From Owenia fusiformis (taxonomy: Eukaryota > Annelida > Polychaeta > Sabellida > Oweniidae), in contig CAIIXF020000009.1 of assembly GCA_903813345.2 (NCBI GenBank), positions 24,269,759-24,333,758 of the forward strand: a stretch of 64,000 nucleotides of DNA, in the 5' to 3' direction. The notes under the pieces are model-generated. The model had not been told where the DNA came from and ran no database searches. It saw only the letters and a list, made by a program, of their open reading frames with translations. Shown here piece after piece: positions 23,801 through 35,100 of this stretch. A program made the translations under genes and the position numbers. Every line of letters begins with the position of its first letter. Positions within the stretch are counted from its first letter, which is position 1.

Positions 23801-26800
23801 GGATATAGATGATGTACAAACTGACATAGGACATTGATTTTTGTATGTCAATACAGGCAATCGTATGAGCTATCTAATATAAGGAATACGATTTGGTAGT
23901 TTTCGTATTTACAATGTCAGCTCATAATTTTACAACAAAATACATGTAAAAGTTTACACTCACATATCATGAAACTACCTCAGTATATCATAATTTTTTG
24001 ATAAGGCCTGACCAGACTTCTTACACCAACTGGTGAACATTTAGACTAAGGGTCATGCAATTGCTCGATATTGCTCAATTTTGCAAATAATTAGCTACGA
24101 TGTAAGTGTATTGAATATATTGATACTTAACTTTACATTACTCAAAAGATCATCTCTATTTATTTTTCCAATGGCATAATAGTAATCCGGTAATCATTAT
24201 TCCCTTTTATAATTTACTTATTGAAAAATGGAAAAAACGCTAAACAAGGATCGAGGAAGATCCTTCCCAATATATTGCTGTGTTATGAACAATAGCAGGC
24301 CTATAGCCAGGGTGGGGGGAGGGTTCAGGAGGCGAGCGAACGCCCTGACAAAGAGATTTTGGGCCAAAATGGTCATATGTGAACTCCCCTAGAATTCTAA
24401 AAATGTGAACCCCTTGGCAATCCTGCCTAGGGAACTAAATGGTTAAATATTTGCCCTACTTGTTAAATCTTTCGCATCTTACTATGAGGTTAAAAAGTAA
24501 TTTCTTGTATCAAGACTGAAAATTGTGAATCAAGGGACAATTAATAAACACCTCTTTACGTTGAATAAACATCAAACAAATTACTCAACTTAACCATCAA
24601 AATATTTCTCTTAGAAATAAAAATAATGATTCGAGCATAAATCTTTTCTTATGATACAGGAATAGAGAGAATTCGATATAAAGCTAAGAGGTAATGAAAA
24701 TCATTATTTCTAGCACTGAATAGGAGAGAGAGTATTGATTACCAAGGAAGCTTGTATTATTAGATTGTATTAACAACACAGACCTACTGAATTCTATACA
24801 TGCTCACTGTTAAACAGCCAAAATTATGCAATAATTTAGAGTTGACTAAATACAATTATATAAATTGTTATTGCCAAACTCTACAACTACATATTGAAAT
24901 CATGCAATAATCAAGAGTTGAGTCGACCAAGTGTGTTATTAATTTTAAGTAGAAATATTAAATCGTGCTTTGCTATTAGACTTGTTTTCACAATAAATTA
25001 CTTGAAAATATTTTGGAATCAATATGAATCTAGGAAAAACCAACAGCTGAAAATTAGACCATGGTATCACCAGCGGCTGTAAATTCGTAAGATCCAAGAA
25101 TTTATCTGGATGAATTTTATCTTTCAGGATAAATTTAAGATTATTGATCTGGATATTAAGTGCATCTATAGCGTAAGACTTATCCAAATTACATTAAAAA
25201 TTGGTTGAATTCATCAATGTTAGGATAAATTTCAAGATTAATCCCACAATGCATCATTACCACGATGAAATTTATCCGGATCGGATTGCGAATCAGCCCC
25301 ATGAAAAGCCCATTATATGTTCTCTCATACAGAGTTATTTACAAAATTCTCAACATACAAAAAAGTTTTACAAGGTGTTGCTTAGTGCTGCAAGTGGCAT
25401 CAAATTTCAATACCGGTATCACATACACCCGAGTTCGTACCGATCGGTAGTGCTGCGAAAAGTAAGAAAACCAAAAGATGTGATTCGTTATGTAAAACCT
25501 TATTCTTTACCTTTTATTCTAATACTGACACTCGTTTGACCTTCTTTATGTGCCTCAAGTTCCGACTATCATACTAAAAGAGAGTCTGAATGTCGAATGA
25601 GAGAAGTTTAAGTTTAAAGGTGCAGTAGCCAGATACCGGGAATAATTCCTTAGATAAACATCAAAATAAATCGTTGGTGCCTCAAACCTGCCCCGAAGAA
25701 TGGATATGACCTGAACTTACTTACTTACTCAAAATACTGGAGCCTGAAAAAATCACTCACCTCGATATCGACGAAAGAAGTTTCAGTTTTGTTCAACTAC
25801 GAGAGCAAAATTCAAGCTGAGCTAAAAGGTTTTCATTTGTCGTAAAATTGATCTCGTTTTAACTATGCCATCTGGCGAATGAATCATTGTTTTTATGTCA
25901 CATCAGAGTTCCGAATTAACGCTCGCCACTCTCAATTTGCGAATAATTGGTGAAGGGTTGCGAACATTTTTACAAAATAAGTCGCAAGTTTGGCGAATAA
26001 ATCCTACCGTGACCACAGATCCATTAGTGGTAAACTTACCAATAGCTGCCGAAAGTTTCCCGGTAATCCATTCCTTCTATCTATCTCAAAAATGCTTTTA
26101 TGTCGGGATAAAATATTTTTAAGTTTTTCAATATTTACTTCCGTCCTGTGCTGATGACACGACTAGTAAAAGATTCCCGCAATGGGGAATTATACATAGG
26201 TACGGTTCAATTGTATAAAAATATTGGGCGTGTCATCGATTCACTTCGGTCCTAGTGGAAATGAAAAAAATGTGAAAAAATATCAAAATTTTCCGGGTGG
26301 CTGATAAAATAAAAATTGGCTAATAATTTTTTAAAATGTTAGCCACTTTGGCTAACATTAATTTTTCTTAATCCAGAACTCTGTGTCACATGGTCGTTTT
26401 TTGTGTCACATGACTTACCTTTAGATCTATGAAAATTTATCGAATTAAAATGAAATTTTTCGATCTAAGAAGAAAATTTGCACAAAAATTATGAACTCCG
26501 CTTGACATAATCCTTGTCACTCTATTGTTGATGAGACACATTCGAACTTGGGATTCATAGCCATTTATCCAAGCCACAAAAAGTATGTACAGTAAAACCT
26601 GCGAACAGGGAATGCTCTTGGGACTGAAGGAAAGTTTCCTTGTTCAGAGGTTTTCCCTATAGAGAGGGGCCGCACTTTCAGCAAACTCAAACTTGCCGAA
26701 TAAGCATATTTGTATATGCATTGATTGATTGTACAAATGCTGGCTCCATACTTGGTTACGTTCTCTCCATTTTGATTTTAGCTGCTGCTAGCGTCTGATG

Positions 26801-29800
26801 ATGTCTAGTTGATGTAATTATTGATATGATGTGTAGAGATATATTGCTAAGAACTGAATTTCAAGTTTCATCTACCCCATTTTATATCATTGTTAATCTA
26901 GAAGTTGGATCAGTAAAAGATTTAAAGAGATTTGGCTCAACATGACCATTATTTACTATCTATTATCTCCATAAAACAATTGTGTCAGTCCCTAGATTAT
27001 CACAACTCATATGATGCAATTAGGTTTTTGAAAGGAAGAATTAGTGTCATGATATGAAGTAACAAACAGATTAGTATTAGTTTTAAAATAAATCAGGGTA
27101 ATTAACAGTGGGTGGGATGCTCCATCATGTAAACAATTGGCATATCTTAATCTCACTCATATTAATCCAAGCTTTTCATATTCAGATATTGGCTTAAGAC
27201 TTTCACACCTCTGAAAAACAATGGAATATACAGTGTCACCACTATTCCATATTCCTTGTTCACAGGTGAATTTTCATAATTTGCCCCAAAAAAGTGTTCC
27301 TTATTCCCTGTTCACAGGTTTTCCCTACAGAGAGGGTCCGTTAACATGTAAGTCAATGGAAAAATATTTGGTTCTTTTGAAAAGCATTCCTTGTTCATAG
27401 GTTTTCCCTACAGAGAGGTATTCCATCGGACAGGTTTTACTGTATATTAGTTGTTCAACATGTTCAATTGTCTTAATATTTCCGGCTACTCCACCTTTAA
27501 GCTGTTAGAAAACGTATATTTAGCGATCTTTACATTTTGGCCCTCTATTTTGAAGAGCATTTGAAGAGCAATGAACTGAACACTTCCAGGTAAAAAATTT
27601 AGTAAATTTCTTGCCAATTTATGTTGTTTTACAAAAGAAAAATGCAATAACAGAGTGCAGCTATGGTTCATTGAGGGAGAGATAAGGTATAGCGTCTTCT
27701 TAACATGCTATTGTCTTTATACGGCATCCAGCATCTGATTTCAATACCGGCACTGAAGCCCTGCGCTACTTTCGTGCTACTTCCAGTAATACAGTGATGC
27801 ACTAGTGTTGCTATGATTTGACCCTGACCAATGGTACGACTCATTTACATGCTCATTTAAAACATTTTGAGATTTTACTGATATAATTAATTCCCATAGT
27901 TATACTTACGAAAGTTCCTATGGAAAAGAATGTAAAAGCTATGGCTGCCTGTACACCACTCTGGCCAGGTAAACCTCCAGTCTTTGGTATTCTATCATAT
28001 ATGCTTCGGTCGAAGGTCGTCCATTTATTAGTTAGATAGCAAAATGAGACGAAATACAGGAATGTCCAGAGTGCTGAAAATATAAGAAAAACATACTGTA
28101 CATCCAGAAAGAAAAAATTGTAGACACCAATTGCACGGATGTCAGAGACATATTTTAAATTATGTTACTTTTTTATTATATTACTCTTTTTGGAATAAAA
28201 GAGTGAACAAGGCATTAACATGACAAAATGTCACCACCAAGTTGCTCATAATATCATGAGTTCAATCTCAAGTCAGATTTTAACTTCTGACAACTAGTAC
28301 ATGATTTCGAGAAAAAGATTGGTCAATTTGAAGCAAGGTCATATCATATTTTTTGACCTTGAAATTTTCATTGAAGGTCAAATCTATCGTCAGATATGAA
28401 ATTTTGAGAACTTGTAGGTGATTATGAATAAATTGGTCAATTTGAAGCAAGTTGAAAGCAGTTGAGACCTTTCTGACTTTTTTTTAACTTGAGGAGGTAA
28501 TTGAAGGTCAAATCTCAAATCAAAAGTCAGATTTGAACTTCTGATAATTTGTAGATGATTTTGAAAAAAAATTGGTCAATTTGAAGCAAGTTGAAAATAG
28601 ACCTTTTTGACCTTGAAAAGGTCATTGAAGGTCAAATCTTAAGATATAAAGTCAGACTTAAACTTATGAAAACTTACAGATGATTTTGAAAAACATAACC
28701 ACCAACCGCCGTAAAAAACGGAGACCATAACAATATGTCACCACCAAAAATCAAAGGTTGCATTCAAAGGTTGCACTCAAACATGATCAAAATGACACTT
28801 TCTGCAATTTTTAGACGATTATTAATAATATTAACATGGTAGCGAATGGGCATCAAAAAGTGTGGTAAGAGGTCTAAATGTCAACGGATTTGGTTGAATT
28901 TTTTTTGCTCGCTTTCCTTTATCAGGAAGGCCAACTGGGCAAAACCTTGATTTGAAAAAAAAGTTGAAAAGTGAAATACCCTTAAGTATACCATATACCA
29001 TGCAAACTTGATGGCATATTCTATTTTGGGAAACCTCCTACTCATTTGATTATAGTCTATTATACCAATGTCAACACTTGAATTTTTGTGTTTGGTCTTC
29101 CAAGTCACACTCTATGAGTTTTTGTGTACACAGCTACTCTTCTCCTCCTGTGACATTTGACTAAAAATATTTTAACAGATAGTTTTTCAGTAGAAGCAAC
29201 TTACCAGAAGTGCCCATGTCTGCTATAACAGCATATTTCCTATTTTGCACACTGCTAAATATGGGGCTATGTTCATAGAGGGCGTCAATTGCAATGAAGG
29301 CCATACATATCAGGAATGCAATGACAGCTATGCCCAAGCCATAGCTACAGGCATTGGCATCTCCCCCATACAGACAAATTCCATAAAGCCACGCTTGGCT
29401 TGATATACACCCAAAAATGATGATGGCAAAGAACTGAAAATAAAAATGTAGATTGAAAATTAATTCACTTTCTAAATGTATTTATTTAAAATTTTAAAAA
29501 AAACATGGCATAGAGAAAAAACCCTGGTTATACAGGTATAACAGAATGGCTTTTTAGAGTCTACTTGTCAAGTCAATAGAGATAGTCATTACAAATCTAT
29601 ACCTCTAGGTTCCACTGCAGGTATCTTAGTATAAATAATATTCATCTTTATCATAATTATCCAAACTCGGCAGTCATAAAAGCCTGAGATAACGCCTTAA
29701 ATGATTATTGGGAAAAATAATTCAAACCTCAATCGAGACCCTATCTGTTGCAAGACCAACGCCTGGCGTAACCGTCACCATGTTATTCAGTGATTTTAAG

Positions 29801-31629
29801 TAGCGCCAGGATCCTGCCATGACCGTGGTAATGTTATCGTGAAAGCCTGGTATAACCGCGACAATGCTGTATTATATTGCAATGCCTGCCATGACCGTGA
29901 CAATGTAATATACTGTAGTACTGCAAGGCCTGGCATGACCGTGACAATGTTATATAGTTCTACAAGGCCTGGCATGACCGTGACAATGTAGTATTGTATT
30001 GCAAGTTCAGGTATGAGAGTGGTAATGTAGAAATTTATGATTGCTATAAGTGACCGTGACAATGTGTATTTCAAAACCTGGCATGACCGTGACAATGTAT
30101 TATGGGATCGCAAAGCCTGGTATGACCGTGACAATGTAATATAGTATTGCAAGGCCAGGTATGAGGGTGGTAATATAGAAATTTAGGCTTAGTCCTACTA
30201 TGACCATTAAAATGTATTGCAATGACTAGTAAATATGTATGACATTAATGCCAGGAATATCCTTAACAATTTTAAGTGATCGTCATTACAATTAAACAGT
30301 TCAATACTATGATCATGGTGTTTAACTACCTTAATCATGCCAAAATCAAAATTACTACAATACATGTACATTAATATTCACATTCGCTTATAAATCGCAA
30401 TAAAGGCTATGGTTGCGTCAGGCTTCCACGATAACACTTCCAGGGTCATGACAGGCCTTGCAATATAATACAGCATTGTCACGGTTATACCAGCCTGTCA
30501 CAGTTATACCAGGCTTACACGATAACACTACCACGGTCATGGCAGGATCCTTGCGCTACTTAAAAACACTGATTAACATGGCGACGGTTGTGGCAGGCGT
30601 AAGTCTTGCAATAGATAGCATGTGCCTCAATCTTGCTATTCTGGCCAGATAATACTTTGCAAATGAAATTAACCATTTGCAAAATTTGTAAAATCTAATG
30701 AGCTTCGCCTTATTTTTACAAATGGATCAATCAGATCGCAAAACACATGCGCAAAAGCCACGAGGAATTTTATTTTCATAACCTGTAGTGTATATAATCA
30801 GCTTTATAGCCCAGTTACAGTATTTTCACCATCCGCAGCTGACAATGAATCACCGATTTTGTAAGACTAAATGATGGAAGATACTTTCAAAGTTCATTGT
30901 TTTGTTAAAATATAGCTCTACAGTCTGTTACACTGCTTCAAAGGCAAGCAGTTGAACCTGAAAATTAAGAAATCCATAGACCATTGTGCCGTAATATATA
31001 GAAAAATATATTCATATTGCACACGAATGACATTTGTATATTTCAGATTATTCAGTGTTTAGTGCAATATGCCTGTGCCCTCTTGTAATTTGAGGTCCGT
31101 CTGCCATGTTATTTTTTTGAGAATTAACATGGTAGAGAAGCATCAAAATATAAGAGGTTACAGAGTTTATGAGCCAATTTACAAGCAATCCAACATATAC
31201 AAATGTCATTCGTGTGCAATATGAATATATTTTTCTATATATTATTGCATAATATTATTTAGATTTCTTATATTTCAGGTTTAACTGCTTGCCTTTGAAG
31301 CAGTGTAACAGACTGTAATATTTGTAATCACATTCTAAAGCAGTTTTTGGATATGCATTTTATCGGTCATTTGCACTTTCGTTTTGAAATGTTCGATTTT
31401 TCTATGAACAACGAACGAAGGTCAGAAAATTATCATAAGTAGGACTCAATAAACTTCATATAACTCGTCATTCAACGAACAAATCGCTTGCAAATTTTGA
31501 AGAAAGGTGAACTAACTGTTTACTTACCCAACTAACTAGCCTGAGTATGACCTGAGGTTTCTTGATAAAAGCTATGGGATCAAAAGCACCCCCTGTCATT
31601 CCAGCACCAAATGCACTTGGTCCGTCCAT
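17582..31629 (-). CDS. SYNGR: synaptogyrin (four-TM MARVEL-domain synaptic vesicle protein), complete, 4 exons
   Basis: Synaptogyrins are tetraspan MARVEL proteins of synaptic vesicles and other endosome-derived vesicles, with both termini cytosolic. Minus-strand exons 31629-31528, 29433-29205, 28073-27910 and 17830-17582 join in phase to 744 nt, or 247 aa. Landmarks are AFGAGMTGGAFDP near the N-terminus; TM1 about 28-46; a short loop with CLYGG then ANACSYG (C54 and C63); TM2 about 67-87; TM3 about 102-125; and TM4 about 153-172, ending FLAVQRYRSGA. The cytosolic tail is rich in Gln, Pro and Tyr and ends EYTPPTY, like the Y/Q/P-rich tails of vertebrate synaptogyrins. The first lumenal loop is shorter than in human SYNGR1. 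Paralogue (1-4) cannot be assigned in an invertebrate. The last intron is 10 kb and starts next to a giant minisatellite. The gene shares a 315-bp promoter region with ZNF598. Confidence 0.94.
17859..19972. repeat. giant minisatellite, 19-bp unit GGATATTGGAGAGGTGTTT, about 110 copies
   Basis: The unit GGATATTGGAGAGGTGTTT and variants (ATTAGAG, GAGATGTG, TGCTTGG, TATTAGG) fill about 2.1 kb without interruption. Because 19 is not a multiple of 3, every frame reads as a 19-residue peptide repeat with almost no stops, which creates long spurious ORFs on both strands. A higher-order pattern is visible: a seven-unit block of about 133 bp starting near ATAAGAGAGGTG recurs around 18459 and 18593, with related blocks near 18194 and 18747. 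Lower-identity units sit at the left edge (17859-18000). The array ends about 28 bp from the synaptogyrin exon 4 acceptor, inside intron 3. Confidence 0.97.
19973..21650 (-). other. synaptogyrin intron 3, middle part
   Basis: No coding sequence. At about 20411-20590 lies a fragment of a dispersed repeat (CAGGCCCGTATACAGGGC, poly-G, TTTTGGGCAAAA), related to 24295-24430 and to 53093-53266. Otherwise nothing recognised. Confidence 0.5.
21656..23730. repeat. composite repeat bounded by AGACTCCAGATT inverted ends
   Basis: AGACTCCAGATT at 21656 and its complement at 23719-23730 bound the unit. At the left end the complement also follows at once, giving a perfect 12-bp hairpin with a 3-base loop (21656-21682). 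Inside are three tandem, diverged copies of a block containing GTCCGAAAAGTAGGTCA and AAGTTCTCCAAAT (near 22017, 22985 and 23415). A Harbinger-like MITE is inserted in the first copy. A (CTTT)n run is at about 21715-21736. No credible coding sequence. Confidence 0.6.
22191..22676. mobile_element. MITE with GGGGCGGGGTCAAAATATC ends and TTA target duplication (PIF/Harbinger-like)
   Basis: The ends are GGGGCGGGGTCAAAATATC and its complement, with inverted repeats of about 60 bp or more (shared TTCATATGGAGACGAAAGTA). TTA occurs on both sides (22188-22190 and 22677-22679). The tandem sister block near 23155 has the uninterrupted site ATGTTATGTCAATG where this copy has ATGTTA, element, TTAAGTCAATG, so the insertion and its 3-bp duplication can be seen directly. 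A 3-bp TTA/TAA duplication is characteristic of PIF/Harbinger. Confidence 0.8.
23740..26580 (-). other. synaptogyrin intron 3, no recognised gene
   Basis: Contains a diverged copy of the CAGGCCTATAGCCAGGG repeat (about 24295-24430). No other feature is supported, and the short ORFs do not look like proteins. Confidence 0.4.
26590..27442. mobile_element. CAGTAAAACCTG-end element (Tc1/mariner or pogo-like), TA flanks, 853 bp
   Basis: Starts CAGTAAAACCTGCGAACAGG and ends GGACAGGTTTTACTG, with TA on each side (26588-26589 and 27443-27444). The phrases TTCCTTGTTCACAGG and TTTTCCCTACAGAGAGG recur inside near both ends. Related shorter copies are at 36745-36915, 46780-46957, 48236-48340, 51677-51844 and 56080-56195. 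No transposase ORF remains. Confidence 0.75.
27910..28073 (-). CDS. SYNGR: synaptogyrin exon 3
   Basis: Follows ATTTTCAG and ends before GTAAGT. It encodes ALWTFLYFVSFCYLTNKW (TM3) and the first half of TM4 (AAIAFTFFSIGTF), residues 111-165. Confidence 0.94.
28207..28746 (+). mobile_element. ACAAGGCATTAACATG element with a short tandem core
   Basis: The left end ACAAGGCATTAACATGACA and the right arm (ACCAACCGCCG, ACGGAGACCATAACAATATG, TCACCACC) match the larger elements at 53587-55650. The core has about three units containing GGTCAATTTGAAGCAAG and GACCTTGA. The usual terminal GGTGGTGACAT is missing here. It lies in synaptogyrin intron 2. Confidence 0.65.
29205..29433 (-). CDS. SYNGR: synaptogyrin exon 2
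   Basis: Acceptor GTTCTTTGCCATCATC is read after ..TTCAG and the donor is GTAAGT. It encodes TM1, the cysteine-bearing loop, TM2 and the start of TM3 (residues 35-110). Confidence 0.94.
29741..30618. mobile_element. fold-back element with about 170-bp inverted ends and an internal 38-bp tandem repeat
   Basis: The ends read CTATCTGTTGCAAGAC and complement GTCTTGCAATAGATAG. The arms (29741-29915 and 30440-30618) carry repeated phrases around ATGACCGTGACAATG. Between them a unit of about 37-40 bp (AGGCCTGGCATGACCGTGAC then AATGTAATATAG) is repeated about eight times up to 30180. ORFs on either strand come from this tandem array. It lies in synaptogyrin intron 1. Confidence 0.7.
30921..31315. 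mobile_element. TA-flanked MITE with CAGTCTGTTACACTG ends
   Basis: A 395-bp element whose ends CAGTCTGTTACACTGCTTC and complement are flanked by TA. The inverted repeats extend about 130 bp with small indels, including TTCATATTGCACACGAATG. The centre carries CCATGTTATTTTTT with complementary AACATGG. It lies in synaptogyrin intron 1, about 200 bp from exon 1. Confidence 0.75.
31528..31629 (-). CDS. SYNGR: synaptogyrin exon 1
   Basis: Encodes residues 1-34, MDGPSAFGAGMTGGAFDP and on to LRLVSW. It ends in phase 0 before GTAAGTA. Confidence 0.93.
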
Positions 31630-31944
31630 ATTGAATTTTGATGACTCTTGTGAAATACGTCATGGATTCATGTGCTTATTGTTTTTAACAAATTATAGGA
31701 ATCAAAAGCAATGAAACATTGGCAAATTCTATTTACAAAGATCAATGATATTTCAACAATCGATCAACTGATTATCAGATCTGATAACCACTTCAATGAC
31801 AGATTTGCAAACATATCAAAACTACGCATATTATGGTGACGTCAAAATTTCACAACTAAATGTAACATCCGGGCACTTCTTAAAATCCACCTCACCATGA
31901 GTTGAAATTTCTTTACAGATTTACAATAATTTTACAGCAAAACA
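31630..31944. promoter_or_regulatory. bidirectional promoter between synaptogyrin and ZNF598, with a perfect CRE
   Basis: The two start codons lie 315 bp apart on opposite strands, so both 5' UTRs and promoters must fit here or overlap. A full palindromic CRE (TGACGTCA) is at 31837-31844. An ETS-like ATCCGGG lies near 31867. On the ZNF598 side a minimal upstream ORF, ATG AGT TGA, occurs at about 31897-31905, and a TTTCTTTACAG follows that could be a 5' UTR acceptor. CREB/ATF use of the CRE is inference. Confidence 0.6.
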
Positions 31945-32130
31945 ATGTCTAAGCGAGTGTCAAGAAGGATATCTGAAAGTGGAGAAGATCTGTGTCCAGT
32001 GTGCAGTTCAGCAGTCTCAATATATGCCATTGGGAGGTGTGATCATGTTGTATGCTACAAATGCTCCACCAGAATGAGGGTGCTGTGTGATCAAATGTAC
32101 TGTGCTATCTGTAGGGCTGATTTACCCAAA
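31945..32130 (+). CDS. ZNF598: ZNF598 exon 1 (RING domain)
   Basis: Residues 1-62, carrying the whole C3HC4 RING; ends in phase 0 before GTAAGTAT. The start is the first in-frame ATG of the exon and gives the short pre-RING leader usual for the family. Confidence 0.95.
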
Positions 32131-35100
32131 GTAAGTATCTATGTGTTCATAAATGAGGTGAATGTTAGCATTTGTTTAATGAACATTACACAATAGAAAG
32201 GACGTTTACATTTTCACTTTCATTTTGATTGTTATAATTTGCCGTGTCACTATCGCTTTCTTGCCGCCCCAGGATTTTCTTATCAATTTTATCAAATGTA
32301 CACAGTTAAGTGTGATTTACGCAACATATGATTTGGTTAGAATAATCTACAATACTGCCGGCAGATTTTGAAATTGGATTCAAATTCAGCAGGAGTTATT
32401 ATGCAACAGGTACCGTACCGGGGATCAGGCTGGAGTTTTTCGCTAATGTATGTTTATTTGAAAGTGGGGTGTGTAAAAAACAAAGTCTCCCTCTCTTTAA
32501 AGGCCCGTAAGTGTTGTTTTCAAGTGCTTCAGAATAAACACCCAAGAAAAGGATTGAAAGTGCCTAAAAGCAACTACATGATTTAAATGGTTGGAACTTA
32601 CTCACTTCGAGAGCCATGTTAGATTTTGAAACTTATGGCTCTCAAACGGGGAAGTGAACAGCTAATTAATAGTGACCTTTGAAATCGAATTAAGTCGATC
32701 CGCGGCTTACTTTTGGTCTCTAACTGTGTCTTACATCAGTATCATCAATCCGTGTAAGTATTGGAGCGCTGAAGTACTTCCTTTTCGATCAAGACTTGTA
32801 ATTGTTAGTCGAGTGAATGTTTTTACTGCCAAATTCCAATATGGCGTTTTCTGCTCGGACATTTTCGTACATCTCCGGAGGTTGTCAGAACCTAACTAAT
32901 TCTCAAAATTCATTTCGTTCGTTGCGTATCTCGCTCCTAGCAAACCGCCATGTTGGAAATAGGTCTAAAAAACATTCACTCGATGAACAATTTACAAGTT
33001 TTGATCAAAAAAAGAAGTATTTCAGCGCTCTAATAATTACACGGATTGATGATACTGATGTAAGACACAGTTAGAGACCAAAAGTAAGCCGCGGATCGAC
33101 TTAATTCGATTTCAAAGGTCACAATCATTCAGCTGTCCGAATGCTCCTTGGGAAAGCTATTATATCAAAATCCAAATAGCTTTCGCAGGAAGTAATTTGG
33201 AACTACATGTACTTTGAATTTAAAAAATAAGCAATCAAAGATATTGAAACAGTATATGTAAAAATAGAAACATTTATACATGTCCTAACTTTTGTATATT
33301 TTAGTCTGTTTTGTAGTTTAGCTATCATAGCTATGGCCTCCTATATTTTAATGCTCTCTGGCTTCTCTGCCATGTTATTTTCTGAAAAATTATCATGGTT
33401 GAAATTCCCTAAATTACAAAAGGCCACAGCTTTACCGCACATTATATATAACTATCTGAACTTGTCCTATACAAAAGTTAGGACAAGTACATATGTTTCT
33501 ATTTTTTATATACTGCAATAAAGTCATTTGATTGCTTATTTTTTAAATTCAAAGTAGTTTCAAACATTTAAAATTTTACTGTACAGTAATACTAATATTG
33601 CTGCCATTCAATGAACTAGTACCTACTGTATTCTGTTTTTGTAAATAAAAACATGACATGGGTACATCATTGGATTGGAACAAATTTATATCAAATCAAA
33701 TTAGTTTGAATGTGTTCTGAAAAAGAAAGCTTCATATAATGTAATAATTTCAGACTAATGACTGTGTAATATATATTAATCTAATTTCATATTTGTCTTT
33801 GCAGGTTGTATTTATCCGAAAGTTTGAAGAGTTCAACAAAGTGTTGACTAACCACTTTCTTGTGAATCGGAAACACAGCATCTACTATGAGAATGAGGAT
33901 ATTCAGAATGCTTATTACGAGTTACTGCAGCACAAATGTCCTGTTTGTGTTGACAGGAAACCAGATCGAGGATTCCGCAACCTGGTTGATCATGTGCGAA
34001 AAGAGCATTCAATGTATAACTGCGACATCTGCACAAAGCATCTCAAGGTAATAAACCACTTCTTATATCTTCTGAAATGATTACTTGCTATTTACATTGA
34101 CATGATGATCTTGTTTATTGCTTGTTAAAGGCCCTGTGTAATAAATGTTAAATTTACAAGTACATGGTGTATGTTTTATGACCAGTATGGATAGGCATCA
34201 AGATTCATAATACATGTATTATCATATAAATTCTTTGACCTTTAACTCATGAGCAATATATGGCAATGTATTCAGTAGTAACAAAATAACCTGAAAACTA
34301 GCATGTAAAATAAGGTGTTAACATATCCTAGTTTATATATCACGGGGTACCATCGAATAATTTTGGCAACGTACCGGAGAACGACATTTTACTAAGAAAT
34401 GGCAATAATTTAGCACAATATATTTTTTAACTAGAGTTCTACTTTGATTTTGACAAAAGTAAGTATTCCATGCAATGGCTATTTCATTCATGAGTTTGTA
34501 GGAATTCTGTTGGAACCCAGTTCTGATCAAGTACGAAGTTATTGAAATTGGCGCAGTCGGACTTTATTCCGAAAGATGGTTTTTCGATTATAACTTTTTA
34601 CAACATTTAAGTATAGACTTTTGAAAAAAGTACAGAATAGTCCTTATACTATTGAATAATTCTGTTATTTCTGATTCACACGACTCTGATTTGTTTAATT
34701 AAAAAAAAAGTTTTAAAAATATTACTTAGGAACGTAACCGGAGCTGGGAACGTAACCGGAGCAGATCAGTTGAATTATATAATTTAAAAAAACAAAATAT
34801 ATGATTTAAAGCATATATATTATTTACAAACACATATGAATGTTAAAATGAGCATTTATTACCCTTCACTTACAGGAAAATCAATGCATGGCAATTAGTA
34901 TAAATTAGAAATTAATTAGAAATTAGTATAACAGAGTGGGTTCTAATAGTTCGCTGAAAAAATACAATGGGTGAAATCAAATGGAATTATTTGCTTACTA
35001 CATTTAATCACTTCATTCTCCATACAATGATTGTTCTATGTGTGATAGTCTTTCTAAGGTAAGTGCACTTATGCATGGTAAATACCAAATTTAATTTTTC

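Noticed and set aside
24894-25539. A group of 60-112 codon ORFs in synaptogyrin intron 3
   Set aside because: They have no recognisable domain, no flanking splice logic and composition like translated AT-rich DNA.
29796-30152. 118-codon minus-strand ORF
   Set aside because: It is built from the 38-bp tandem repeat of the fold-back element and shows repeated ALSRxYQAL-like peptides only.
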